Assembly (NCBI GenBank): GCA_031179495.1
Contig: JAPSHS010000011.1
Span: 1-32,715 of the forward strand
Reading direction: 5' to 3'
Source of the DNA: Kocuria sp.
GTDB taxonomy: Bacteria; Actinomycetota; Actinomycetes; Actinomycetales; Micrococcaceae
DNA: 32,715 nucleotides
Under the pieces are notes generated by a model. It searched no databases, was not told where the DNA came from, and worked only from the letters and a program-made list of their open reading frames with translations. This document shows positions 32,279-32,715 of the stretch, piece after piece. Position numbers and translations under genes: made by a program. How positions within the stretch are numbered: position 1 is the stretch's first letter; each line of letters opens with the position of its first letter.

Positions 32279-32715
32279 ACGACCCGTCCGCGCTCCAGGT
32301 GCACCTCGGCGTCGGCGAGGGCCCGGACGTCCGCGGGGTCGTGCGTGACGACCACGGCCATCCGCCCGGCGAGGACCCGCCGCAGGAGCTCGCGCAGGGC
32401 CGGGGCCACCGTGCTGTCGAGGGAGGCGAAGGGCTCGTCGAGCAGCAGCACCCGGGGCTCGGCGGCGAGCGCGCGGGCCACGGCGACGCGCTGCGCCTGC
32501 CCCCCGGACAGCTCGGCGGGGCGGCGGCCGGCGAGGGCGGCGGCGTCCACGGCGTCGAGCCACCGCGCGGCCGTCCCGCGCGCCCGGTGCCGGTCCGTGC
32601 CGCGGGAGCGGGGCCCGAACGCGACGTTCTCGAGCACGCTCAGGTGCGGGAACAGCAGCGGGTCCTGGGCGAGCAGGACCACTCCGCGGTCGTGCGCCGG
32701 GACCCACGGGCCGCG
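32266..32715 (-). CDS. ABC transporter ATP-binding protein, C-terminal part (5' end outside window)
   Basis: The frame is open to the window edge, so the Walker A part and the start lie outside. The visible 149 residues carry the Q-loop (LLAQDPLLFPHLSVLENVAFGPR), the signature ELSGGQAQRVAVARALA, Walker B RVLLLDEPFASLD and the H-loop VVVTHDPADV. This is the ATPase of an importer; the FPHLSVLENVAFG and DEPFASLD forms are common in molybdate, sulfate, thiamine or spermidine systems. The substrate cannot be decided from this part. An internal GTG at 32682 is not the real start. Confidence 0.9.
   Translation of the reverse strand, partial: RGPWVPAHDRGVVLLAQDPLLFPHLSVLENVAFGPRSRGTDRHRARGTAARWLDAVDAAALAGRRPAELSGGQAQRVAVARALAAEPRVLLLDEPFASLDSTVAPALRELLRRVLAGRMAVVVTHDPADVRALADAEVHLERGRVVGGP

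Overview
The window is high-GC DNA from an actinobacterium. Base composition, GTG/TTG starts, TAnnnT -10 boxes and family matches fit the Micrococcales. A Kocuria- or Arthrobacter-like member of the Micrococcaceae is my best guess, by general resemblance only. There is no phage, insertion sequence, integrase, CRISPR array, tRNA or rRNA, and the region reads as ordinary chromosome.

Layout. 1-805: 3' end of a tyrosine phosphatase gene, convergent with a hotdog thioesterase. 881-10621: a complete phenylacetate (paa) upper pathway. paaZ runs rightward; paaR, paaK and paaI run leftward; paaABCDE plus an enoyl-CoA hydratase run rightward. Three promoters, in front of paaZ, paaI and paaA, each carry a related palindromic operator that fits a TetR-type PaaR. 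10694-14590: M13 metallopeptidase, a leftward nitrilase-family amidohydrolase and two tandem DUF202 membrane proteins. 14615-17541: purA and a divergent amino-acid permease. 17574-18859: leftward operon of an ArsR regulator, an AHSA1/SRPBCC protein and a VOC protein, with a palindromic operator at its start. 19304-22898: SAM riboswitch, metF and metE. 22909-23065: three hairpins and a 33-base C tract. 23179-26641: leftward alanine dehydrogenase, rightward phospholipase D/cardiolipin synthase and a TRIC-type channel. 26655-29529: leftward pyrE, a SpoU methyltransferase, class II fba and a DUF3151 gene. 29560-32247: leftward acyl-CoA dehydrogenase and SDR, divergent from a TetR gene. 32266-end: 5'-truncated ABC ATPase.

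How the genes work together. PaaK makes phenylacetyl-CoA, PaaABCDE epoxidises it, and PaaZ opens the ring and oxidises the aldehyde. The hydratase starts beta-oxidation-like degradation, and PaaI rescues CoA from dead-end thioesters. The remaining beta-oxidation genes (paaH, paaJ) are not here. The SDR/acyl-CoA dehydrogenase pair is a separate acyl-CoA unit with its own TetR. metF and metE form a methyl-transfer pair under one riboswitch.

I saw no wholly new multi-gene system. The less expected items are non-coding or relic: the long C tract among hairpins that share a loop, two decayed gene fragments hidden in the two gaps longer than 300 bp (a GT2 glycosyltransferase and a D-2-hydroxyacid dehydrogenase), a Shine-Dalgarno-sequestering hairpin behind the riboswitch, and several apparently leaderless genes.
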